Source of the DNA: Ciona savignyi
Lineage: Eukaryota; Chordata; Ascidiacea; Phlebobranchia; Cionidae
Direction of reading: 5' to 3'
Assembly: GCA_000149265.1 (NCBI GenBank)
Contig: CH001961.1
Span: 129,966 to 193,965 of the forward strand
DNA length: 64,000 nt
Shown: positions 1 to 9,986 of the stretch, piece after piece
Layout: every line of letters begins with the position of its first letter
Numbering within the stretch: the stretch's first letter is position 1
Program-made: the position numbers and the translations under genes
The notes under the pieces: generated by a model
Databases searched by the model: none
Seen by the model: only the letters and a program-made list of their open reading frames with translations
Told to the model about the DNA's origin: nothing

Positions 1-1617
1 AAATTTTCTTGGTCTAAGTGCTTATCTATGGTTGCTTTTGCAATTGTTAATATTAAAGCTGCTAAATGTCTTGCCAATAAACAAATCGATCAATCGCATA
101 CCGTTTTCTAATCCCACTAATGCGTAACAAAATTAGAACGTCACAATTTTTATAATCCTAATCCATGATGCGCGTATCTAAGTTAATTATAGATATTTTT
201 CACGATTTTTGCTTTACAGCGTCTTATAGCGCTGCAAGTTAACAATTCTGACCACAACATAATATACCTAAGTTTTCTATCTTCAAGTCGTACTCATTTA
301 TTTTGCCGGTCAAGTGGCCAAAATACAAGAACAACGTCACGTGATTAAATCGTAAGAGTTCCCCACCCATGAACTTTGCTGTAGATTTTACACTGGGCTT
401 TTGCTATCCAAATTTGAAATATAACCTGCGATATTTATCGGTATGCTAAATTAAGCTTGATATTCGGAAAAATACAACATCGTTTGTGTTTAAAAACATT
501 TAAAATATGGCCTGGTAACGCCATGTATTACGTCACAATTCGAAAATAAATAATCGAATTATTTGTAACCAAATAGAAATCTTTAAAAGTTCGTTGTGTG
601 CAGAAATTAATTTAAAATCACAAACTCATAAATACTCTTTGCATATAAAGTAAAGTGTTTGTAATATTACATTAAACTTATAAACTTACAACATTTTAAA
701 GGAGAAAGCCAGGCCGACATTAATCGTGTGCGACTAAAATAGATGGTTGGGGGTGGTCTAATTATTTGTATTAAAGCGTATGAGGAAACCGTGAAGGATT
801 TATACACAGTTACTATCTGATAACTCTTGCCCACCGTCCGGGAGGTAGATCATATAGTAAGTGCCCTGCACATTCGAATTAACTAGTCACCATATTCGAC
901 TCTACAACATTTCAGCAGAAATAAAATGCACAACCCACCAATGTAATCGGCCGAAGTATTGTATCACGCCAGAATATCAGTGACCTGTGGCTCCACCATA
1001 ATTCCAATGTTTAAGGAACATTTTTTACATCCGAGTTTTTACACTGTCCCTTTTAACATAGATTGATGTGTTTTTGTCGAGTATTTAATGTGCTAGCAGC
1101 CCACTGAACTTGCATTTAGTTGTTTTAAATGTAACAGTCACGTGGAGATATTTCAAAGTTCCTGGATTAATATGACCCACTTTAAGGTTTTTCTACTGGC
1201 TACAACGTCAGTTGTCATTTGGAAGGGTGTGTTTTATCTTGGTAAATTGAAAAACGCAAGATTTGTTATTCCACTGACAATCGTTAGATAACCCTGCGTT
1301 TACAATTGGGTAATTAAGAGGCTAAGATTGTTCGATACTGTCTTAGGTCGACCGATTTATCCGCTGGGTTCAGGAAATGTCTGGATACAACTATTAGGCC
1401 AGGTTCGAATGCTGGACATGTTTGGTCAAAACCAATTTTTCCGAAAACCTTATACTTTTTCGACGTTCAAATGTAGGCTAAATGCTTAAGATTATTATTT
1501 ATTTAAAGCATGCCTATTCGATATTTAAATTTTCGTAATTTGACAAAATACGTAACCCTATATGTTTAAATACACACGTAGTTATGGGTCCCATTTGGAA
1601 AAATGGGACACATATTG
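1..1617. other. AT-rich non-coding sequence, no gene seen
   Basis: I see no exon-like open frames with splice sites here. A short SINE-A-like scrap lies near 1350-1410 (tccgctgggttcagg), and a T-rich tract begins just after 1618. Confidence 0.5.
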
Positions 1618-3479
1618 TTTTTGTCCGTTTTTTTTTTTTTCTTTTTTTTTCTTTTTTTTTTTCGTCAAAGGTTTGACAGGCATGGCATGGCGCCCCGACA
1701 TCTACCAGAAGGAATAATCGAATCGTAATGAAACTTAGCCTTTCGCTAGACAACATGGTCTAGATATGCAGAAACCAAAATTTTGGGTGATAAATCCAGG
1801 GGAATTCCCCTGGTAGGTTAAAAACCAAAAGCGGTATTTTTTATGAAAAATTTAGCTTTTTGTGGCATAGCGCTTGAACGGCTACTCCAATTTCAATCAG
1901 AGTTGGTGGAGTGTAAGTGCATTAGGCACTGATTTAACATTTGGAAGAAATAAAAAAATTACCTAGGAAAACACCCTAAAAAATAAGATTTTGTACTCAA
2001 ATCATAATTGTGACAGGCATACCATGTCGCCCCGACATCTACCAGAAGGAGTAATGGAATATCAATGAAAATTTGACATTTTTTAGACACCATGGTCTAG
2101 ATATGCAGAAACTAAAATTTGTGGGAGATAAACTCAGGGGACTTACCCTGGGGCGTTAAAAACCAAAACGGCATTTTTTTCTAAAAAAATAGCCTTTTTT
2201 GGTCATAGCGCTTAAACGGATGCTACAATTTGAATCAAATTTGGTGGAATGTAAGTGCATTAGTCACTGATTATACGCTTAAAAAACATAAAAAAATTAC
2301 TTAGGGAAATACCCTAAAAAATAGGATTTTGTTCTCAAATCATGATTGTGACAGGCATGCCATGTCGCCCCGACATCAACCAACAGAAGTAATTGAATCG
2401 CAATGAAAATTTGAAATTTGTAAGAGAACATGGTCTAGATATGCAGAAACCAAAATTTTGGGTAATAAATCTAGGGAAATTCCCCTTAGACCTTAAAAAC
2501 CAAAACGCTATTTTTTCTAAAAAAATAGCGTTTTTTGGGCATAGCGCGTGAACGGCTGTTACAATTTAAATTAGATTTGGTGGATTGTAAGTGCATTAGT
2601 CATTGATTTTTAACACTTAAAAGAAATAATAAAATTACCAAGGAAAAATACCCAAAAAATAGGATTATGTTCTTAAATCATGATTGTGACAAGCATGCCA
2701 TGTCGCCTCGACATCTACCAAGAGGAGTAATGAAATCGCAATGAAAATTTGGACATTTGTAAGACAACATGGTCTATATATGCAGAAGCCAAAATTTTGG
2801 GTAATGAATCTTGGGGAATTCCCCTCAGACGTTAAACACCAAAACGATTTTTTTCTAATAAATTAGATTTTGTAGCCATAGCGCTTGAACGGCTGCTCTA
2901 ATTTTATTAAAATTCGGTAAAATGTTAAAACATTAGAAACTCTGTTCCAATTAAAAAAAAGAAAACATTTACTTGTAGGTTAATTTCCATGAAAACGAAG
3001 ATATGTTTCTGAATTGTGATTGTGACAGGCATGCCATAGCCTATCGCACCGACATCTCCAACAAGAAGTCGACAAATCAGATTAAAACTTTAAGAATTGT
3101 TACATAACATGACTTACTTATGTAAAAACTTATCTACCAAACCCAGGGGAATTCCCTGAAACAATGAAAAACTAAATCGGGCTGTTTTGGGAATTTAGCT
3201 TTCTTTCATTATACAGCGCTTGAAAAGAAGCTATAATTTAAAACATTTTTGTTGAAATGTTCGTAAATTTAAGACGTTTGTTCTTTATTTAACTAAACAT
3301 GGAAAATAAGTTTGGTATGTTAACTATGGGACCCATGCGTTTATGCTTGCAGAAACAAAAACTACATACTTAGTGTATAAAATACAAATTGTGGTTAGGG
3401 ACCCTGTAGCATGAATATAGGTTATACAACATGTGTTTTACAAATAGTGATGGTTAACACGTGGTTGGACACTCTCTAG
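1618..3479 (+). mobile_element. Helitron-like unit, copy 1, built of five ~337-bp monomers
   Basis: The unit opens with tttttgtccg and a long T/C tract. Five monomers follow, each beginning near tgacaggcatgcc, at about 1674, 2012, 2348, 2687 and 3023. Each monomer is rich in short palindromes: ggcatgcc, atgtcg..cgacat, ggggaattcccc, and a T-run/A-run hairpin. The unit closes with a hairpin-like gttaacacgtggtt stretch followed by actctCTAGT. That matches the Helitron 3' rule (hairpin then CTRR, next base T). The same unit repeats immediately at 3480. No Rep/helicase frame is present, so this would be a non-autonomous element or a satellite derived from one. The direct repetition is certain; the Helitron label is inference. 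Confidence 0.6.
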
Positions 3480-5341
3480 TTTTTGTCCGCTTTTTTTTTT
3501 TTCTTTTTTTTTCTTTTTTTTTTTCGTCAAAGGTTTGACAGGCATGGCATGGCGCCCCGACATCTACCAGAAGGAATAATCGAATCGTAATGAAACTTAG
3601 CCTTTCGCTAGACAACATGGTCTAGATATGCAGAAACCAAAATTTTGGGTGATAAATCAAGGGGAATTCCCCTGGTAGGTTAAAAACCAAAACGGTATTT
3701 TTTATGAAAAATTTAGCTTTTTGTGGCATAGCGCTTGAACGGCTACTCCAATTTCAATCAGATTTGGTGGAATGTAAGTGCATTTGGCACTGATTTAACA
3801 TTTGGAACAAATAAAAAAATTACCTAGGAAAACACCCTATAAAATAAGATTTTGTACTCAAATCATAATTATGACAGGCATACCATGTCGTCCCGACATC
3901 TACTAGAAGGAGTAATGGAATATCACAAAAAATTTGACATTTTTTAGACAACATGGTCTAGATATGCAAAAACTAATATTTTGGGTAATAAACTCAGGGG
4001 ACTTACCCTGGGACGTTAAAAACCAAAACGGTATTTTTTTCTAAAAAAATAGCCTTTTTTGGTCATAGCGCTTAAACGGATGCTACAATTTGAATCAAAT
4101 TTGGTGGAATGTAAGTGCATTAGTCACTGATTATACGCTTAAAAAATATAAAAAAATTACTTAGGGAAATACCCTAAAAATTAGGATTTTGTTCTCAAAT
4201 CATGATTGTGACAGGCATGCCATGTCGCCCCGACATCAACCAACAGAAGTAATGGAATCGCAATGACATTTTGACATTTGAAGGAGAACATGGTCTAGAT
4301 ATGCAGAAACCAAAAGTTTGGGTGATAAATCTAGGGAAATTCCCCTTAGACCTTAAAAACCAAAACGCTATTTTTTTCTAAAAAAATAGCCTTTTTTGGG
4401 CATAGCGCGTGAACGGCTGTTACAATTTAAATTAGATTTGGTGTAATGTAAGTGTATTAGTCATTGATTAAACACTTGAAAGAAATAATAAAATTACCAA
4501 GGGAAATACCCAAAAAATAGGATAAGTTCTTAAACCATGATTGTTACAAGCATGCCATGTCGCCTCGATATCTACCAGGAGGAGTAATGAAATCGCAATG
4601 AAAATTGGACATTTATAAGACAACATAGTCTATATATGCAGAAGCCAAAATTTTGGGTAATGAATCTTGGGGAATTCCCCTCAGACGTTAAACAACAATA
4701 CGTTTTTTTCTAATAAATTAGATTTTGTAGCCATAGCGCTTGAACGGCTGCTCCAATTTTATTAAAATTCGGTAAAATGTTAAAACATTAGACACTCTGT
4801 TCCAATTAAAAAAAGAAAACATTTACTTATAGGTTAATTTCCATGAAAACGAAGATATGTTTCTGAATTGTGATTGTGACAGGCATGCCATAGCCTATCG
4901 CACCGACATCTCCAACAAGCAGTCAACAAATCAGATTAAAACTTTAAGAATTGTTACATAGCATGACTTACTTATGTAAAAACAAAAACTTATCTACTAA
5001 AACCAGGGGAATTCCCTGAAACAATGAAAAACTAAATCGGGCTGTATTGGGAATTTAGCTTTCTTTCACTATACAGCGCTTGAAAAGAAGCTATAATTTA
5101 AAACAGTTTTGTTGAAATGTTCGTAAATTTAAGACGTTTGTTCTTTATTTACCTAAACATGGAAAATAAGTTTGGTATGTTAACTATGGGACCCATGCGT
5201 TTATGCTTGCAAAAACAAAAACTACATACTTAGTGTATAAAATACAAATTGTGGTTAGGGACCCTGTAGCATAAATATAGGTTATACAACATGTGTTTTA
5301 CAAATGGTGATGGTTAACACGTGGTTGACACTCTCTAGTTA
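3480..5341 (+). mobile_element. Helitron-like unit, copy 2, head to tail with copy 1
   Basis: This repeats the preceding unit at an offset of exactly 1,862 bases: tttttgtccg at 3480 versus 1618, and first monomer at 3536 versus 1674. Differences are scattered substitutions and 1-2 base indels. Monomers start near 3536, 3872, 4208, 4543 and 4879. It ends gttgacactctCTAG followed by TTAAAT, where a SINE-A begins. The junction between copies runs directly from CTAG into the opening tttttgtccg, as expected of a rolling-circle tandem or of unequal crossing over. Confidence 0.65.
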
Positions 5342-5612
5342 AATATTCATGTTTATCCCAGTGAATGGGAAAACCAAGGGGGTTAACACATTGGAAATCG
5401 TCACCTCGCGCCCAACGTCGGGTTACTGGAGCTATCGCTGTGTGTTGTATAATTGAGACAGTTCTTAAAAATAAATAGAACCCATCAATCAACTAGGTTC
5501 AGGCGTTAAGTGCCTTGCCAAAGGACATCACCGACTAGCTGGCGACCAGTTTCGAACCTGTAACATTTCGGTTGCAAGGCGCTGCACTAAACCACCAGAT
5601 TAACCGTCTGGA
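5342..5612 (-). mobile_element. SINE-A copy
   Basis: Nearly full-length reverse copy from the gtttatccc tail side to the tRNA-like head (accaccagattaaccgtc). It abuts the end of the second Helitron-like unit. Confidence 0.75.
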
Positions 5613-5737
5613 TAATGCGGCTAAAAACACATCACCTTCTTACCTACAACAATTATACGTATATAGTGTATATGACACAATAACAATACATGGGTTTATC
5701 CAATTGCGATCGCTATTTTCGGTGCCCGTTTCATATA

Positions 5738-6005
5738 TAGTGGAACACCGCTTGGCGACCACCTCGATAACACATATAATACCTCATTGTGAGGACCACT
5801 TTAGTGCGGTCCCAAACAATTTACTATGGTAATGCATTGCATTCTGTTTCAATAACGCGACCACCCCGGTTTCCCGACCAGGACCGCCATATTTTGGTCC
5901 AAAACTTCAAATTTAACTCCGCTAAAGCGACCACACGTGCTTAACAATTTGCTTTTGTCACCAAAATTATAAAGTTAAATTTATTTTGTAATCAAAACAA
6001 TAAGA
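5738..6005 (+). mobile_element. pogo-like MITE, 3'-truncated
   Basis: Begins tagtggaacaccg after tata and matches the complete copy at 51440-51938 (cgaccacctcgataacac, ccgccatattttggtcc). Similarity stops near 6005, so the right end is lost. Confidence 0.6.
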
Positions 6006-6539
6006 ATTTCTTTATATAGGAATTTGAAAATGGTCTGTATAAAATATCAACAAATTCATTAAGATTAGTGACTTTTTTAATAGTAGCCTATAGTGACTAA
6101 ATGCATGCATATTCATGTTTTATCCTCTAAAAAATAAAAACCGAATTTAGTTTTTAAATTGTACATACTTACACGTACGAGCTAGCGTATGTCTGTCGTA
6201 TTACCCACGTCCTTTACTTGCTGTTTAATATGACCCTGAATAAAAAAAAAACAAAGGATTAAATTAAAAATGACAGTAATTCTTTAATTTGATTTATGTA
6301 TTTTGCAGCTCTAAAAAATACACTTTTTTGGAAAATAACAACAAACTATTTTTGCATTTATTACCAACTGCGTTGATTTGTTTTGCCTGATGTAAGTCCG
6401 TGTTTCTGTGTTTAAAATACCTAAGCGCTAAATGTGAAATTCCTTTTAGATCCGAGAATAAAAGGTAACTGACTTTTTTCAGCAGAATTAGTGCGATGTG
6501 GGTATTAAAAATAAAAACTGACAGTTAAGCGTTTAAGGA
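6006..6539. other. Intergenic AT-rich sequence
   Basis: No exon-like frame or recognisable repeat seen. Confidence 0.4.
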
Positions 6540-6830
6540 TATAGGATGGGATATTAATGTTATCCAGGAAATGGGAAAACCAAGGGAGTTAACACACGGT
6601 CAATCGTCAGATCCCCTCGCGCCCACTGTCGGGTTACCGGAGCTATTTCAGTGTGCTTGGTATGATACACATATTCCTTTAATTTGGTGAAAACCCTTAA
6701 TCTGCTGGGTTCAGGCAATGTCCGTTAAGTGCCTTGACCAAGGACACAGCGGACTAGCTAGCGACGAGTTTCGAATCGTAAACCTTTCGGTGGAAAGGCG
6801 CACTAAACCGCCAAACTAACCTATCGGAGT
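6540..6830 (-). mobile_element. SINE-A copy
   Basis: Reverse copy, close to full length, tail side ggatgggatattaatg, head side ccgccaaactaacc. Confidence 0.75.
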
Positions 6831-7030
6831 AACATTATGAGTGATAAGGTAAAAGGAATTGTCATTAGGATTCCCCCAATATTTTTTCCGGTCATCTGGA
6901 TAAACATGAATAACCTATCTTATTCTAATGTTGGTTTTTGCATATCTAGGCAATGTTGTGCAACCAATCTTACAGTTTTGAGGCGAATAGATCACCTCTT
7001 CTGGTATGTGTGAAGGATATTTAGGATATG

Positions 7031-7290
7031 ATGGATATTAATGTTTATCCAGTTAACTGGAAAAATTAATGGGGCGTTATTACATGGGCCATCATCAGAT
7101 ATCCTTCTAAATACGCAAGGAAGCGTTCTTACACGCATCATCGTTGGATTACCACGATCGGGTTGCGAAACCGTTAAAGTGTTTTGTGTATAATTGAGAT
7201 CCCTCTCCAATTTAGTAGAACCCAATAATTCACTGAGTTTTGCCGGCTAAGTGTCTTACTCAACAAGACTTGCACAACAACTTGGTAGAA
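7031..7290 (-). mobile_element. Diverged SINE-A copy
   Basis: The tail ggatattaatgtttatcc and core gtagaacccaataattcactg are recognisable, with an unrelated segment in the middle and a missing head. Confidence 0.6.
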
Positions 7291-7308
7291 CCCAATAGGA
7301 TAGACTAT

Positions 7309-7640
7309 GATAGGATATTCATGTTTATCCCCGTGGATGGAAAAAGGGGGTTAACACACGGGTAATCGTCAGATCACCTTGCGCCCCCCGTCGGGTTACC
7401 GGAGCTATTGCAGTGTGGTGTGTATGATAGGCAGGTTCCTTCAATTTGGTAGAACCCATTAATCCGCTGGGTCCAGGCAATCTCCGTAAAGTGCCTTGCC
7501 CAAGGACACAACTGACTAGCTAGCGACCAGTTTGGCAACTGCAACCTTTCGATTGAAAGGCGACGCACTTAACCGCCAGACTAACCGGTCGGAATAATTC
7601 ACGGAGTTTTGTCCGCTAAGTGTCTTGCACAGTACAAGCA
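7309..7640 (-). mobile_element. SINE-A copy plus adjoining fragment
   Basis: Full reverse copy to about 7592 (gataggatattcatgtttatcc through gactaaccggtcgga), followed by a partial core (gttttgtccgctaagtgtc) from another copy. Confidence 0.75.
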
Positions 7641-8616
7641 AATAACTGAAGAACTGTTCCGAAGCGGCAAATCTTCAGTCAAACAATTTCCTGTCTATCC
7701 CCGTGTATGGAGAAAAGCATGAGAGTTATCAGCAAATTAACCAGCAGAACACGTACTGGTTGCGCATGAGTCAGTTTAAAGTTTAGTCACGTTTGGCAGA
7801 ATAGATCTGCAGTTCATGCTAAAGATTGCAAATATACTTTGCGTCGCTGTAATTAATCAATAGTTTAGCTTTCATTGTTGTAGACACTTAGGTCTATAAG
7901 TAGGCTTGAAATTTGAAAGTTTATTAACATGATTGATTGATCTGTCAGACTGGGTTAATATTAAGAAGGAAGCAATGTTTTCCAAACATTTCCTTCAGTA
8001 AATCGTTCGCTTGTAAATGATATTGCCACAGCTGGTGTTTCTACATTGTCCCGCTTTGTAAATGTTGAAGCTCGTCAGTTTGTCGTTTTAAAGCGTTAGT
8101 TTTAAAAAAAGGTTAGTTTTAAAAAAACGTTAGTTTAATCGTTCTAAAGAATCAGTTTTGACTTTGAAGCGTTAGTTTGTATCGTTGGGTAAACAGTTCA
8201 AGTCTGCGTTAATAAAGCAGTTATTGTGCACTTTGCAGAAAGAGTAATACCAAGAGAAACGCAAATAAGTTTAGCAAGTGGTCTTAAGCAACTTGATCTG
8301 CAACGACTTTGTTAAAGATTTAATGTTCAAACCTGTGGACTTGTTGTTAATATTTTCTAAAGATTTTACAAATTCGCAGAGATAGCTATGATGCAACAAT
8401 TAGCAAATTGCCGCCCTAGTATTCTTGCAACGGTTGCGTATTAGCGTTTAAAAATAGAGAAGTTATTATAGGATGATATATTCTTTTATACTGTACTTGT
8501 GAACGAGTTTTAGTCCACACTTAGGCATTAACCAGTGAGGTTATCTGTTGCAGTACGTTTATATAATGAGGATTGTTTAATGTTTTAGCTCAAATTATTA
8601 ATTAACTGTGTTCAGA
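7641..8616. other. Intergenic, no gene seen
   Basis: Low-complexity sequence. A short degenerate repeat of gcgttagttttaaaaaa lies at about 8085-8185. No convincing exon. Confidence 0.4.
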
Positions 8617-8905
8617 CCGGTTAGTCTGGTGGTTTAGTGCCGCGCCATTAGCCGAAAGGTTGCAGATACGTACGAAATTGGTCACTAGATAGGTGGTTGT
8701 GTCCTTGGTCAGAGCACATAACGGACATTGCCTAAAACCCAACGGATATTGGGTTCTACCAAATTAAAGGAATGTCTCAATTATACTATACACTGCAATA
8801 GCTCTGGTAACCCGACGGTGGGCGCGAGGTGATCTGACGATTGTCCATGTGATAACCCCCTTGGTTTTGCCATTCACGGGGATAAACATAAATATCCTAT
8901 CCTAA
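8617..8905 (+). mobile_element. SINE-A, reference full-length forward copy
   Basis: tRNA-like head: accggttagtctggtggttt resembles an A box and, in better copies, gcaggttcgaaactgg resembles a B box. Next comes a conserved middle (gtgtccttgggcaaggcac, ttaacggacattgcctgaac) and then gggttctaccaaatt, caatagctccggtaacccga and cgaggtgatctgacgattg. The end is ggataaacataaatatccta. Length is about 285 bp. RNA polymerase III transcription is inferred from the boxes. The middle section recalls the conserved central domain of multi-phylum SINE superfamilies; that comparison is from memory. Confidence 0.85.
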
Positions 8906-9146
8906 CAAGGGACGCCATTTTATTCTATCTGTGTCATCAGTTGAAAGAATTGCGATCCAACCTGTGCTCAAATTAGGATAAAACAAAAATTTTCAAACGT
9001 TGCTCGAGTTTTGCATGACATTTTTCCGGTTCGTTCGAAATTTGTCTGGATGGTTTATTTTGGCCGAAATGAGCCTATATTCTTTAATTTGACAATTTTT
9101 TTACAAGATCAATAATGGTTCATAAGATTCGCACTAAGTTTCTCCT

Positions 9147-9434
9147 GGGCAGCACTAAAGGAGGTAAAGCGGGAAAGAGAAAAGGAGGGAAACTGCTTAC
9201 TTAAACTATGGAAACTAATTCTAACCCTGCCGTAAACACTAATCTCAACCCCAGAACTAACCCTAACTGCAACCTCAAGTTTAAAACTAACTCTAATGTC
9301 ATAATCTTCATGTTTAAAACTAACTCTAATGTCATAATCTTCATGTTTAAAACCAACTCTAAATCTAATGCCATAATCTTCATTTTAGTGTGCATTTTCC
9401 CTCCTTTCCGCTTTTCCTCCTTTTAGTTTTACTA
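9147..9434. mobile_element. MITE-1, hAT-like, with 8-bp target duplication
   Basis: Flanked by TTTCTCCT on both sides (9139-9146 and 9435-9442). Left end is gggcagcactaaaggagg and right end is ctccttttagttttacta. The interior carries degenerate telomere-like wording (aaccctaactgcaacc) and a repeated gtttaaaactaactctaatg block. Eight-base duplications and G-rich ends fit the hAT superfamily. Confidence 0.75.
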
Positions 9435-9535
9435 TTTCTCCTTATCATAATCGAAATTCGCCGCCGCACACAAAAATCGATTCCGAAACAAAAGCATTTT
9501 ACTTGTTTACTAGAACCATGTTCGTTAGAGACGGC

Positions 9536-9920
9536 AGGGTAGAATGGATATTTATGATTTATCTCCATGAATGGAAAAAGGGGGGGGAACTAAAAGGAGG
9601 GAAAGCGGGAAGGAGGGAAAATGCACAGTCAATGAAGATTATGGCATTAGATTTAGAGTTGGTTTTAAACATGAATATTATGGCATTAGACTTAGTTTTA
9701 AACATGGAGTTGGAGTTAGGATTAGTTCTGAGGTTGAGATTAGTGTCAAAGACAGGGTTTAAATTAGTTTTCGTAATTTTAGTGAGCAGTTTCCCTCCTT
9801 CCCTCTTTCCCTCCTTTTAGACTTGTCCGAAAAAAGGTCTTTATTACACGGGCAATCGTAAGATTACTCTTTGCCTACCAGATAAGAACTGTTACACTGT
9901 GTTGTATAAAATTCGTTAAA
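9536..9920 (-). mobile_element. SINE-A interrupted by MITE-1
   Basis: The left part (ggatatttatgatttatctcc) and right part (acacgggcaatcgtaagatta) belong to one reverse SINE-A, split by MITE-1 at 9582-9828. The head is lost. Confidence 0.7.
9582..9828. mobile_element. MITE-1 nested in SINE-A
   Basis: Bounded by GAAAAAGG (9574-9581) and GAAAAAAGG (9829-9837). Inverted ends are aactaaaaggagggaaagcg and ctttccctccttttagac. The interior includes ttaggattagttctgagg. Confidence 0.8.
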
Positions 9921-9986
9921 TTTTTTCTAGAGATTTTACTGCTATTTTTACCTTAACCGTTTAGCGAGGTTTAAATTTGTGGGAAA

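Noticed and set aside
1618..5341. CRISPR-like array
   Set aside because: Units are ~337 bp, have no unique spacers, and the context is eukaryotic.
9201..9820. Open frames with repeated LELVLNMKIM/FKTNSNVIIFM wording
   Set aside because: They lie wholly in MITE-1 interiors and reflect its short internal repeats, not a protein.
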